From Chrysomallon squamiferum (Eukaryota; Mollusca; Gastropoda; Neomphalida; Peltospiridae), in contig CM022673.1 of NCBI GenBank assembly GCA_012295275.1, positions 4,898,605-4,962,604 of the forward strand: a stretch of DNA of 64,000 nucleotides, written 5' to 3'. Shown piece after piece: positions 39,978-46,037 of the stretch. Numbering within the stretch: the first letter of the stretch is position 1; each line of letters opens with the position of its first letter. A model generated the notes under the pieces. The model was not told where the DNA came from and did not search any database. It saw only the letters and a list, made by a program, of their open reading frames with translations. The position numbers and the translations under genes were made by a program.

Positions 39978-40865
39978 TTTTTTTTTTTTTACCCTCAGGA
40001 TATGTTGGCACAAACAATTCCTTTTCCCCTCCTCGACCTTTGTCATCATCTGTGTTAAGTAGCTCGTCTCAGAGTAACATAGCTGAAGACCGGTATTCAC
40101 ATTCATCATACATATCACATGCCAGAACAACCCTTGAGACAACAGACCTGCCAAATGGGGACCTGCAGCGTCCAGAGACTGCCACAGCCGATGGGCTTGC
40201 TAGACGAAGGCTCTTCACAACACCGCCAACAAAAGATCCTTCATTACAAACACACACAGCAGTACCAGCATCATCTAGTGCTAGAAGGTAAGAATAATAT
40301 TAATCAATCTCTGTATTGGCTGTTTTAAAATCATGGTTTTAAAGAAAACTCACAGTAAAATTTGTAGTGTTATTATTATTTTATTTTTTTGGGGGGGCCT
40401 TACAAAAAAAAAAAAAAAAAAATGTTATAAAACAGACATGGTTGTGTTTCTTTAGTTTTAAAACAAATTTAATACATTTTTTTATATCTCATTTTATATT
40501 AACAAGGTATCTCAAAATAAAAAAAATGTTCTTAAAATGTATTTAAAGTCATTTTCTGAATATTTTAGCACTGACAATGTATAAACTTGTATATATTTTT
40601 TGTTCAAAACTTTTAACCGAGATTTTTAAAATACTGTTATTATCTGACTGAAACATATTCCTGTTTTATCTTTATTTTTCTTAGGCAACTTCTTCGTAAT
40701 TTAGAAAATCCACCATCCACTGAAGGAGATGTTTCAGTGCCACAAGATGAGACCACCAATGATGAGTTTATTCAGAGGTTAGAAAACCTACAAACCAGAT
40801 TAGGAAGATTTGTGACAAGTTCTAAAACAGATACAAAATACAGCAGACATTCTTCATGGAGATAG
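1..40865 (+). CDS. AKAP9: Pericentrin/AKAP9-family centrosomal scaffold, 3' part of gene (40 coding exons)
   Basis: This is a giant coiled-coil scaffold of centrosome and Golgi. The family anchors PKA, calmodulin and gamma-tubulin complexes and docks through its C-terminal PACT domain. About 2,900 residues are visible as 40 exons; the start lies before the window. Almost every exon encodes E/K/Q/L-rich heptads. Order near the end: a DRQSLLSEI-type segment (30,751-30,946), a long rod, a helical pair (37,373-38,177), PACT (39,099-39,611), a Ser/Pro tail, then a DEFIQRLENLQTRLGRF helix before TAG. From memory, the order and motifs fit vertebrate AKAP9 slightly better than pericentrin. An invertebrate may have one ancestral gene, so PCNT is the alternative name. 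All splice phases agree except at 38,852/39,099. Family confidence is high; the exact orthologue name is less sure. An RII-binding helix was not identified. Confidence 0.93.
496..746 (+). CDS. AKAP9: Scaffold gene exon 2
   Basis: Acceptor TTTTCTAG, donor G|GTAACG. Enters carrying two bases and leaves carrying one. Encodes NAVQKANDHLLQTLSDSVK then a Gln/Arg-rich linker that ends RRSSSPNEH. In frame with the exons on both sides. Confidence 0.85.
1236..1388 (+). CDS. AKAP9: Scaffold gene exon 3
   Basis: Acceptor AAAACACAG, donor G|GTAGGA; phase 1 in and out (153 nt). Encodes a Ser/Thr/Asp-rich, non-coiled segment (SQDSSTLAETSILSLTTDE). It is too short to stand out as an ORF and was found by phase continuity. 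Confidence 0.8.
1688..1918 (+). CDS. AKAP9: Scaffold gene exon 4
   Basis: Acceptor ACAATTGCAG, donor G|GTTTGT; phase 1 in and out (77 codons). Encodes coiled coil (LQESVNRLLDMIEQTTQQLH). Confidence 0.9.
2833..3021 (+). CDS. AKAP9: Scaffold gene exon 5
   Basis: Acceptor CTTCACGTCAG (a modest pyrimidine tract), donor G|GTTTCA; phase 1 in and out (63 codons). Encodes coiled coil including QKIEDLEEKRQSMAQQLEL. Confidence 0.85.
3022..8495 (+). other. Large intron (5.5 kb)
   Basis: Strongly AT-rich and without coding signal. It holds simple repeats: (TTTA)n then (TTA)n at about 6,136-6,203, (AAT)n at about 6,610-6,640, and several poly-T or poly-A runs. At about 8,250-8,415 a degenerate 'TTTTTAAGAA' motif recurs. 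No transposon termini or RNA genes were recognised. Confidence 0.7.
8496..8546 (+). CDS. AKAP9: Scaffold gene exon 6 (51-nt small exon)
   Basis: Acceptor CTGTATGCAG, donor G|GTTGGT; phase 1 in and out. Encodes 17 acidic residues (VDSSEQNKADPGDDDP). It sits alone between introns of 5.5 and 2.8 kb. Matching phase on both sides supports it, and it would be a natural cassette exon. Confidence 0.7.
8547..11371 (+). other. Large intron (2.8 kb)
   Basis: AT-rich. It contains a 25-base T run (about 8,978-9,002), an (AAT)n tract (about 10,011-10,074) and three exact-to-near-exact copies of a 32-bp unit at 10,699, 10,731 and 10,763. No coding signal. Confidence 0.7.
10699..10796 (+). repeat. 32-bp tandem repeat, three copies
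   Basis: A unit beginning TGTCTATTTATGTTCTTACA recurs at 10,699, 10,731 and 10,763 with a period of 32. The third copy differs by one base (TTTCA for TTACA). It is intronic. Confidence 0.85.
11372..11604 (+). CDS. AKAP9: Scaffold gene exon 7
   Basis: Acceptor CCTCACAATAG chosen because it keeps phase 1. The later AAG at 11,381 would need another phase. Donor GAT|GTAAGT, phase 0 out. Encodes coiled coil (LEEHTQHQIYKFQARMQDLE). Confidence 0.88.
11636..11990 (+). repeat. Degenerate ~100-bp tandem repeat in intron
   Basis: About four diverged copies share an A-rich block, a TTTTCAG/TATTATT block, a TTTAACAGTT-like block and a GACTCT-TCAT-CTGTCTTCA block. Copies start near 11,640, 11,735, 11,825 and 11,915. 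Confidence 0.6.
12103..12222 (+). CDS. AKAP9: Scaffold gene exon 8
   Basis: Acceptor TATATAACAG, donor GAG|GTAAGA; phase 0 in and out (40 codons). Encodes DQTLERELERDEFQRDIDKL and following heptads. Confidence 0.92.
12601..12786 (+). CDS. AKAP9: Scaffold gene exon 9
   Basis: Acceptor ATTTCACAG, donor CAG|GTATAT; phase 0 in and out (62 codons). Coiled coil beginning VQDLTEQLQNRIEIQEEIL. Confidence 0.93.
13263..13451 (+). CDS. AKAP9: Scaffold gene exon 10
   Basis: Acceptor TATGCTTCAG, donor GAG|GTATTT; phase 0 in and out (63 codons). Encodes IERLESQLAQQPDIELSETV, then a Ser/Pro break (SPNILSPVRRTPAQ), then coil again. Confidence 0.93.
13933..14127 (+). CDS. AKAP9: Scaffold gene exon 11
   Basis: Acceptor TTTCTTTCAG, donor GAA|GTACAT; phase 0 in and out (65 codons). 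Coiled coil with a short GSDTNTSHGSHT interruption. Confidence 0.92.
14537..14707 (+). CDS. AKAP9: Scaffold gene exon 12
   Basis: Acceptor TCTGTTTAAG, donor AAG|GTATTA; phase 0 in and out (57 codons). Coiled coil (VSVLEEELERMKKQFSDRE). Confidence 0.92.
15244..15411 (+). CDS. AKAP9: Scaffold gene exon 13
   Basis: Acceptor TTTCTTCAAG, donor GAG|GTAAAT; phase 0 in and out (56 codons). Encodes ILSQLADNLLKEKNSEIDEL. Confidence 0.92.
15933..16088 (+). CDS. AKAP9: Scaffold gene exon 14
   Basis: Acceptor ATTTTAACCAG, donor AAG|GTAAAT; phase 0 in and out (52 codons). Encodes AIEKLREQLRMKDESIAELQ then a less coiled end (SLTEIDHKLFSVSLTGK). Confidence 0.9.
16490..16846 (+). CDS. AKAP9: Scaffold gene exon 15
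   Basis: Acceptor TTTAATCACAG, donor CAG|GTGAGA; phase 0 in and out (119 codons). Continuous E/K/Q-rich coiled coil. Confidence 0.94.
16847..18131 (+). other. Intron (1.3 kb)
   Basis: AT-rich with short A/T runs and no recognisable repeat family, RNA gene or coding signal. Confidence 0.7.
18132..18263 (+). CDS. AKAP9: Scaffold gene exon 16
   Basis: Acceptor GTAATTGACAG, donor GAG|GTCATT; phase 0 in and out (44 codons). Encodes NELQQDFDTVQSMLENKQRE then HPVPLMSNEEIE. Confidence 0.9.
18603..18713 (+). CDS. AKAP9: Scaffold gene exon 17 (tandem NAGNAG acceptor)
   Basis: The 3' splice site reads TTACAGCAG. The exon can start at 18,603 (adding a Gln) or 18,606, both in frame. Donor CAG|GTAAAC; phase 0 in and out (37 or 36 codons). 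Coiled coil (LEKEVNELRKSLQDKKNII). Confidence 0.9.
18714..20703 (+). other. Intron (2.0 kb)
   Basis: Less simple in sequence than neighbouring introns over 18,850-20,280, then T-rich. I could not match it to any gene, RNA or repeat family. Confidence 0.65.
20704..21873 (+). CDS. AKAP9: Scaffold gene exon 18 (largest, 1,170 nt)
   Basis: Acceptor TATGTGACAG, donor CAG|GTAAAT; phase 0 in and out (390 codons). Unbroken parallel coiled coil. Contains exact heptad repeats near 20,878-20,980 (DAENKIT, DIENKLA, DTENKLT, EMQVKLA). A second family of LQEKSKE/LQEKIEQ units lies at about 21,230-21,360. These look like recent in-frame duplications. Confidence 0.96.
22488..22967 (+). CDS. AKAP9: Scaffold gene exon 19 (tandem NAGNAG acceptor)
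   Basis: 3' splice site ATTTCAGCAG allows a start at 22,488 or 22,491 (plus or minus one Gln). Donor AAG|GTAATG; phase 0 in and out (160 codons). Coil, then a Ser/Arg/Glu-rich break (LARSESEPALDSWRRSSSEF), then coil with LRLVRDQMELWLAKGQQDQ. Confidence 0.94.
23549..23584 (+). CDS. AKAP9: Scaffold gene exon 20 (36-nt microexon)
   Basis: Acceptor CTTTCTACAG, donor GTG|GTAAAC; phase 0 in and out. Encodes NVSEPATESTQV. Good splice sites and matching phase support it. It is probably alternatively included. Confidence 0.65.
23585..26854 (+). other. Large intron (3.3 kb)
   Basis: AT-rich with many short (TTA)n, (TTTA)n and poly-T tracts. A 'TTCAACATTTTGTTG' phrase is duplicated near 24,068 and 24,085. 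No coding signal or RNA gene was seen. Confidence 0.65.
26855..27253 (+). CDS. AKAP9: Scaffold gene exon 21
   Basis: Acceptor TTATTTTAG, donor AAG|GTTTGT; phase 0 in and out (133 codons). Noticeably more GC- and CpG-rich than other exons. Coil (EKERELRQSQREIKTAERTL), an NNNNPPPDGNESGD linker, a DFAMPYMVDDEEVEKLKQEL segment, then coil. Confidence 0.95.
27484..27507 (+). CDS. AKAP9: Scaffold gene exon 22 (24-nt microexon)
   Basis: Acceptor TTATGTTAG, donor CAG|GTGAGC (near-consensus); phase 0 in and out. Encodes only ESDSWEFQ. Supported by splice sites and phase alone, so transcript evidence would decide. Confidence 0.55.
27681..27903 (+). repeat. Three copies of a 3' splice-site region
   Basis: A 26-bp phrase ending TTTAATTTCTAGAAAAT begins at 27,681, 27,813 and 27,878. 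The last copy is the acceptor of the next exon. The first two are decoy acceptors in the same orientation. A smaller CTTAGCTGTAT duplication lies between copies 2 and 3. Confidence 0.85.
27899..28175 (+). CDS. AKAP9: Scaffold gene exon 23
   Basis: Acceptor TTAATATCTAG, donor G|GTAGGT; phase 0 in, 1 out. Coiled coil rich in His/Gln (HLQHQHQLKVEQALALQKQE). Confidence 0.92.
28678..28880 (+). CDS. AKAP9: Scaffold gene exon 24
   Basis: Acceptor ATTGTTGCAG, donor CAG|GTAGGA; phase 1 in, 0 out. Mixed segment without strong heptads (DVSLTESSSMEFLPDDSIST). Confidence 0.88.
29265..29474 (+). CDS. AKAP9: Scaffold gene exon 25
   Basis: Acceptor TTCTATCAG, donor CGG|GTAAGT; phase 0 in and out (70 codons). 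Encodes KVHKHGLSILTLSEMQYLQR and ALIETWERERQTFVSTINTL. This non-repetitive helical region resembles the conserved part before the rod in AKAP9/pericentrin. Confidence 0.94.
30093..30266 (+). CDS. AKAP9: Scaffold gene exon 26
   Basis: Acceptor TTGTTTAACAG, donor CAG|GTAAAG; phase 0 in and out (58 codons). Encodes a helical module, ERDWRGDLLLTLCNLFTKER then EILLAELHTYIASHPE. Confidence 0.93.
30751..30946 (+). CDS. AKAP9: Scaffold gene exon 27
   Basis: Acceptor TTTTTTACAG, donor A|GTGAGT; phase 0 in, 1 out. Contains DRQSLLSEIEELKSALSKAR. The DRxSLLSEI phrase is a recognisable landmark of the pericentrin/AKAP9 C-terminal half. Confidence 0.94.
31329..31551 (+). CDS. AKAP9: Scaffold gene exon 28
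   Basis: Acceptor CTTCTTTAG, donor AC|GTATGT; phase 1 in, 2 out. Coil beginning QVLEFKLQQEKVIEDDLRNS. Confidence 0.94.
31552..34048 (+). other. Large intron (2.5 kb) with degenerate repeats
   Basis: At 32,020-32,400 about six diverged copies of a ~60-bp unit share AAAATCATATTTTA-like and TTTTATTTGAAAGTCTTAAA-like phrases. Elsewhere there are poly-T tracts (about 32,726-32,747 and 33,800-33,824) and (TTA)n at 33,958-33,996. No coding signal. Confidence 0.65.
34049..34199 (+). CDS. AKAP9: Scaffold gene exon 29
   Basis: Acceptor ATTTTAAAAG, donor GAG|GTAAGA; phase 2 in, 0 out. Encodes REKNEHLLELLDAERRKVVL and following coil. Confidence 0.93.
34719..34930 (+). CDS. AKAP9: Scaffold gene exon 30
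   Basis: Acceptor TTGTGTTTAG, donor GG|GTATGT; phase 0 in, 2 out. Coil (QLRNELTKEQERRIDSVRHA). Confidence 0.93.
35306..35600 (+). CDS. AKAP9: Scaffold gene exon 31
   Basis: Acceptor TATTCTTCAAG, donor CAG|GTAAAG; phase 2 in, 0 out. Coil with repeated LExMLxxEK/ER phrases. An (AT)n tract follows in the intron (about 35,628-35,656). Confidence 0.94.
36025..36234 (+). CDS. AKAP9: Scaffold gene exon 32
   Basis: Acceptor AATCATTACAG, donor CTG|GTAATT; phase 0 in and out (70 codons). Highly charged coil (EKLELKRHLDLERERARAFQ). Confidence 0.94.
36290..36670 (+). repeat. Degenerate ~120-bp tandem repeat in intron
   Basis: Roughly three diverged copies share AATAATAA, GAAGATAAAACATTAAG-like and CTTA-TTTCATAAAA phrases (near 36,395, 36,520 and 36,620). 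AT-rich and intronic. Confidence 0.55.
36751..36927 (+). CDS. AKAP9: Scaffold gene exon 33
   Basis: Acceptor TGACTTGTAG, donor AGG|GTGAGT; phase 0 in and out (59 codons). End of the long rod, then a basic SRFQKSPKTPIVAER stretch. Confidence 0.93.
37373..37573 (+). CDS. AKAP9: Scaffold gene exon 34
   Basis: Acceptor ATATATACAG, donor CAG|GTACAA; phase 0 in and out (67 codons). Helical module FELLKILQQRLEYLALRLQE, matching the position of a conserved helical segment before PACT in AKAP9. Confidence 0.94.
38013..38177 (+). CDS. AKAP9: Scaffold gene exon 35
   Basis: Acceptor ATTTCCTAG, donor CAG|GTTTGC; phase 0 in and out (55 codons). Encodes NTLEHNNQLTTFLSQVCKEK then LKQLEDELVHYRRRERHEQ. Confidence 0.94.
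38660..38852 (+). CDS. AKAP9: Scaffold gene exon 36 (193 nt, leaves the PACT exon out of frame)
   Basis: Acceptor TTTACCTGTAG, phase 0 in. The strong donor AAAG|GTAAGT gives phase 1 out. Encodes HERVMWANERLSLQMNLDTA and EREIEHLQRELRVLRNEQ, a conserved lead-in to PACT. Joined to the next exon it would shift frame and stop at 39,203-39,205. Skipping it restores frame (38,177 to 39,099). A weak in-frame donor, ATT|GTAGAC, lies at 38,831. Confidence 0.85.
39099..39337 (+). CDS. AKAP9: PACT domain exon A (exon 37)
   Basis: Acceptor TTTCATTTCCAG, donor AG|GTATTG; opens in phase 0, leaves carrying two bases. Encodes MQRLYGRLLRSESFRKALIY then QKRYLLLLLGGYQDCEQETL and MFMIFRSAARVIIAIC. This is the core of the Pericentrin-AKAP450 centrosomal targeting domain, which directs the protein to centrosomes and binds calmodulin in known members. 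It is the most diagnostic sequence in the window. Confidence 0.98.
39529..39611 (+). CDS. AKAP9: PACT domain exon B (exon 38)
   Basis: Acceptor TGTACTAG, donor G|GTATGT; phase 2 in, 1 out. Encodes MRYMVRKWRRATRV, the basic amphipathic end of PACT and likely calmodulin-binding face, then GSPVVGGRINQQY. Confidence 0.96.
39999..40287 (+). CDS. AKAP9: Scaffold gene exon 39 (Ser/Pro/Thr-rich tail)
   Basis: Acceptor ACCCTCAG preceded by (TTA)n and a T run; donor AG|GTAAGA; phase 1 in, 2 out. Low-complexity tail (SPPRPLSSSVLSSSSQSN) without coil, probably disordered. Confidence 0.93.
40685..40865 (+). CDS. AKAP9: Scaffold gene last coding exon (exon 40)
   Basis: Acceptor TTTTTCTTAG, phase 2 in; ends TGGAGATAG (stop 40,863-40,865). 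Contains DEFIQRLENLQTRLGRF, which matches the short conserved helix near the C terminus of AKAP9/pericentrin. This confirms a natural end, not a truncation. Confidence 0.95.
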
Positions 40866-42900
40866 TGACAGTGCTGTGTGTATGAATACATCTGTGACAA
40901 TATTCAATCAAGGAATCCTGTAACTATTTCACTTCCATAATACTTTTGTGAAAAAATATTTGATCAACTAATCCTTCTATAACAATTATTATATCAAGGA
41001 ATCGTGTGACAGTTTCAATCCCAGATAATCCTTCTGTGAGAATATTTTGTTTAAGAAGTCTTCTATGAGACTTGTATTTAGGAATGCAATGACATCGTTC
41101 TCTTGTGAAATCCATCTTCAGCAGTTTTCTATCTTGGAAATTTTCTGTTAACATTTGTATCTGTCTAGGTATCTTGTCTGTGACATTAATACAATCAGTG
41201 AATCTTTTGACGGTGTTGTCTAGCAAATGTGACAATACTGTCTAGGGAACATGACAAGAATCCTTCTGTGACTATAATCTGGGAATTCATTTAAGATCAC
41301 GCTAATTATTTCCAATAGAAACTTTCACTTTACAAATAAACTTATTACATTTGTGAACTTTGTAATGATGGCGCTTCCCTTTCTACTGAAATTTCAGATC
41401 TACCACTGACAACGTTTTCATCACTTTCGTGGTTTGATGTTGTGTACATCATCAGAATAATCCAATTTGCAAAAACCACATGAAGGAAAATAGAATTGAA
41501 TAGTGTGTGAAATAACAAAAAATCATAAGGAAGAAATTTGTAATTTTTTAATTTATATATCATTTGGATATGAAGGAAAATACTGAGGATTAGACTTGCA
41601 GAGGTTTAAATTCTTGAAGTGTATAGTTCGAAGACTGTTGTGATTTTATATAGCTAATTTATTTTAATACTGACAATGCAAGACAGTGCATATTAAATGT
41701 TAAATTATTACACATCAAACTAAGTACGTTCACATCTTTTTGTTTTTATAACCACAGTAATGGATATAATAAAGTGGACCAAGTTAAGGATTTTGTTTTG
41801 TTCTATATATTAAACTGTTTTTGTTTGTTTTTTGTGTGGTTTTTTTGCAGGGTCAAGAAGACCCTTTTATTGCTCATTTTAAAAGATATTATTATAAAGA
41901 TAAATGTTTCTGTATATTGCAGATATGTTGATAGATTTGTTTTAGGAGTATGATTTATATGTACATATACTGCAGTTGGATTTGGAGAGCAATTTAATAT
42001 TAAAACGTGTCATGGTATACTTTTGGCAATTTCCATTACTGGTGATAATCATAGATGAAACATTTGTTTCAAAGTCTTAACCTGGATTAGATAATTTTGG
42101 GATCTTGTTATGGTGTAGGTTGTATAGATGTTACAACAGATTATTAATTAATATGAAATGCTTTAGTGTTTAAATCTTTATATTCATTTAAACATTTAGT
42201 GTTAATTAAATTGGCTTGATCATCACTGACATTTCTTTAAATACTGAAACCATCATTAAAACAATGAAATTGCAGTATAATAATATTACAAAATTTATAA
42301 TTGCTTAATTAAAATATTTCAGTCCCTTTTTTAAATTTAATAAATATTTGATATTACTTGAAATGATATTTTGCTTATTAAATGCATTCAGTTACCATAC
42401 ATCAATTTGTTTTATTTATTTATGTATTTTCTTTTTTTTTTAAATTTATTTAGCGTTATTTGTTGTTTCTCTCAAGGTTGTGTATATTTACATTTCGTTT
42501 TTTTTTTCTTCATTTAATTTGTTAAAATTGTTAAATACATCATGAACTTTTTGGTATAAAAATGATTTGGGTGTCTATTTATTTTCTATTTTGATAAGTG
42601 TAAATGTTTTGATTACCAACCTTTCATGTATGCATTATTTAATAATTCATAGATGCTATTGGGTTTTTTTTCATATCAAATCTATCATTAAACTTTGTAT
42701 AATTTTTCTTCATTTGATTCTTTCTTTTTATATTTTATTTTGTTTTCATTTATTATTATATATTTTTTTTAATTATTAAAATAAGCTTTATATATTGGAG
42801 TCAGGACCAAAAAAATGCTTCTCAAAGTGTAATTTGCCACTGAAAGCTTATTTTCATTTTATTCAGGAAATAAAGTATATTTTTCTTTGAGAAATTCTCT
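40866..42900 (+). other. 3' UTR and candidate poly(A) signals
   Basis: AATAAA hexamers on the + strand lie at 41,335-41,340, 41,768-41,773 and 42,869-42,874. Which is used cannot be told. The first 350 bases contain loosely repeated TCAAGGAATC, AATCCTTCTGTGA and TGTGACA phrases, suggesting an old degenerate tandem repeat inside the 3' UTR. No further coding signal. Confidence 0.5.
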
Positions 42901-43159
42901 TATCTGTTTTGTTATTTACAAGAGATTGTTAAGTACAACTTTCAACTAAACAGTTACACATTAACAATAAATCATGCACTTATTTTACTGCAAAATATAA
43001 ATGTATATAATCCTTTTTTTTTTCTTTTTTTTTTTTTTTTTTTTTTAATTCTGTAATATTTCTGCTTGGGGGTAAAAAAATAAATAAATTGTGTTAATCA
43101 TTGAATTCTATCTGATTAATATAAATTCAGGGCTATGACCATTTTTTGTCAGAAAAACT

Positions 43160-43375
43160 TCAATGAGAGATATCTGAAAGCATATAATTGTTAGAGCTAT
43201 CCCAAGGAATGCAAGAGTAAGAGATATCAGAAGATTTACAAATGTCAGAGATATCCCAAAGGCTATTAGTATCAGAACATATCCTAAAGATTACAAGTGT
43301 CAGAGATATGCCAGAGCTTACAAGTGTCAGAGATATCGTTAAGCATGCATGTGTCGGAGATATCCTAAAGAGTTA
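43160..43375 (+). repeat. Degenerate ~28-30-bp minisatellite
   Basis: About seven diverged copies of a unit like 'ACAAGTGTCAGAGATATCC' plus 'TAAAGATT' lie in the 3' flank of the scaffold gene. Each copy has a GATATC-like core. Confidence 0.75.
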
Positions 43376-44894
43376 GATAACCAGAAATGTCTGAGCTGTT
43401 ATATGCTTCCTATTTTTGAACAGGTAGGGGAAGCTGGTAGCCTCATATAAGATTTAAACAGCTTGTAAGCGATTTAATTAGTTGTCTGCAAATGGTTTTG
43501 TTGACTGATAATAACTGTAGGTTCAATGTTTAAGCCCTGCAAGCAGATGACACTGGTTTATTTAAAAAAAGAAAACAATGTACGAAATACATTTTTATTT
43601 AAAAATAAAAAGCTAGATTAAGCCATAATCGGAGTGATGCTAAATCACCTTTAATTAAATAATGTGCTACGTTTTGGTACGCTTTTTATTTATTTATTTT
43701 TTTTTAACTTATTTTTACTTATTTATTTATTTATTTATTTATGTATTTAAATTATTTTATTTCTTTCTTTTGTTTGTTTTTTTAATTGTTTCACTGTGAT
43801 ACATATATATCTACATAATGTAAACTAATGTAATGTATCTGGACCAAAATATTTTGCTATTATGTCAAGTAATATTTATGCTAATAGTTGAAAAAGAACT
43901 GAATAAAAATATTTTGATTTATACTGTGGTTGCCTTGTTTATGTATCCATTTCAGTGCATTTCGCAAGTATATTTACCCAAACCATATTATGACAGTTCA
44001 ACACATAGTGGAATGCAGTCTTTTTTTTTTCTGAGGAACAATATATTTCATTATTTGTTTTTTTAAAGAAATTTTGTTTTTATAATAAATTTAAATTTTC
44101 AATTTAGAACATTTCTTTACACTGACAGTTGACATTTTTATATTATGTTACTATTTGGTTTTATATAAAGTAACTGTTTTTCATGCTGGGGTGTCGTTAA
44201 ACATTCATTGATTCATTTATTTCCAACGGTAGCTGTATGTGTTCTGTTGTATGTAGTAAGCTAATGGTAGAATGTGTCCATACAGGTTTTCTTTTAAACG
44301 TGAATTTTATAATCACTCTGCGCCAGTGTGTCTGTCTGTCTGTCTGTATATGTCTCTGTCTCTGTCTCTCTCTCTTTCTCTGACTCTCTCTGTATATATG
44401 TCTGGCAATGTGTGTCTGTTTGTGTGTGTATGTGTTATGCCTACGTCAGTGTGAAAAATAAGAAACATACAAATAGATAAATAAAATGAAATAAAATAAA
44501 AGTTTTTATTTGTTGTAAGAACAATTTTAATCTAAATCGATTATACAGCCTATATGACGACAAATTCTGGTCAGCGATGGAATATAAGTATTACACAAAA
44601 TAAAAATTATTAGCTTCATCTATTAATTAAATATTAGTGTGGCCACCTTCCCCTAAACACAAGTCCTTCTGTCTCTAGCAACCTAAAACACTGGTAATTA
44701 AAATTGCTCCATGTTTTAAAACTGTTTAATAATATGATGAGTGAGAAAGTCATATTTAAAAAAAAATTATTATCCATGGTAATTTACAAAGTCCATTGCA
44801 TCTGTCGTTGAAACAAAATGCGCGGAACTGTTGCTGAAACGAGAGAAGCGAAGCATCGTACAAATAAATAACCCCACTGTACGGGTAGGCATGT
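43376..44894. other. Intergenic stretch
   Basis: AT-rich at first, then less so from about 44,500. Contains (TTTA)n tracts (about 43,690-43,745), a mixed TCTG/TCTC tract (about 44,329-44,400) and a 'CTGGGGTGTCGTTAAACATT' phrase with an ATTC-like tail at 44,184-44,220. No gene was recognised. Confidence 0.6.
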
Positions 44895-45580
44895 GAGCGC
44901 TATGCTGCTAAGCCATAAATAAATTCTGCCACACTATGACGTTATACTGCTGAACCACAAAATAAACTATATCAGGCTTTGACGTTATACTGCTGAACCA
45001 CAAAATAAACTATATCAGGCTTTGACGTTATACTGCTGAACTACAAAATAAACTATATCACACTATGCCGTTATACTGCTGAGTTACAAAATAAACTATA
45101 TCAGGCTTTGACGTTATACTGCTGAACCACAAAATAAACTATATCACACTATGCCGTTATACTGCTGAGCCACAAAATAGTCTGTCACACTATGCCGTTA
45201 TACTGCTGAGCCGCCAAATAGTCTGTCACACTATGACGTTATACTGCTGAGCCACAAAATAAACTATATAACTCTATGACGTTATACTGCTGAGCCACAA
45301 AATAAACTATATAACTCTATGACGTTATACTGCTGAGCCACAAAATAAACTATATCACTCTATAACGTTATACTGCTGAGTTACAAAATAAACTATATCA
45401 CACTATGACGTTATACTGCTGAGCCACAAAATGAACTATATCACACTATGACGTTATACTGCTGAGTTACAAAATAAACTATATCACACTATGACGTTAT
45501 ACTGCTGAGCCACAAAATAAATTCGGCCGCACTGTTACACTACTGAGCCATAATCACTCTGTCTCACGTCAGTAATGTAA
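44895..45580 (+). repeat. 43-bp minisatellite with a box A-like core (minus strand)
   Basis: GTTATACTGCTGA starts 14 units at 44,941, 44,984, 45,027, 45,070, 45,113, 45,156, 45,197, 45,238, 45,281, 45,324, 45,367, 45,410, 45,453 and 45,496. Two units are 41 bp, the rest 43. Degenerate edge copies lie near 44,900 and 45,539. On the minus strand each unit reads TGGCTCAGCAGTATAACG or a close variant, which resembles the tRNA box A. The left edge copy (TGGCTTAGCAGCATAGCGC) is the most tRNA-like. Confidence 0.9.
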
Positions 45581-45984
45581 TGATACGATAAAGTTGTATC
45601 ATACTGTTCTGTAATAAGTTGTTCTTAAAACTTATGATAAAAATGCCTTATCTGTATATAACGATAAAAATTCTTACTCCGTATACAATGAATAAAATGA
45701 ATATTCCCTATAAAATTGCATTAATTATTCTTTTCTTTTTTTTTTCTTTTACTTTCCCCTTGACAACAACTGTTAAGTTATCGAAAAGGTTTAAAATGTC
45801 AAGTTAGGAGTAATTGCGCAGGATGTGAAAACACTGGTACTCTAAATTGCGGTTACACAATTAATGACAGTGTGTCAGCAATACGTGAAAAAGATCGATC
45901 AGGTTGTATCAACAGATCCATACAAATTAATTTCACACACACTCGTTTACTTTTATAAACTTTTATTTTATTTTGTTTATTTTA

Positions 45985-46017
<33 letters not shown>

Positions 46018-46037
46018 TTTTTTTTTTTACCTTTCAG

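Noticed and set aside
44941-45538. Regular ~43-bp repeats, superficially CRISPR-like
   Set aside because: The whole unit repeats head to tail with no unique spacers, and the surroundings are clearly eukaryotic. It is a minisatellite.
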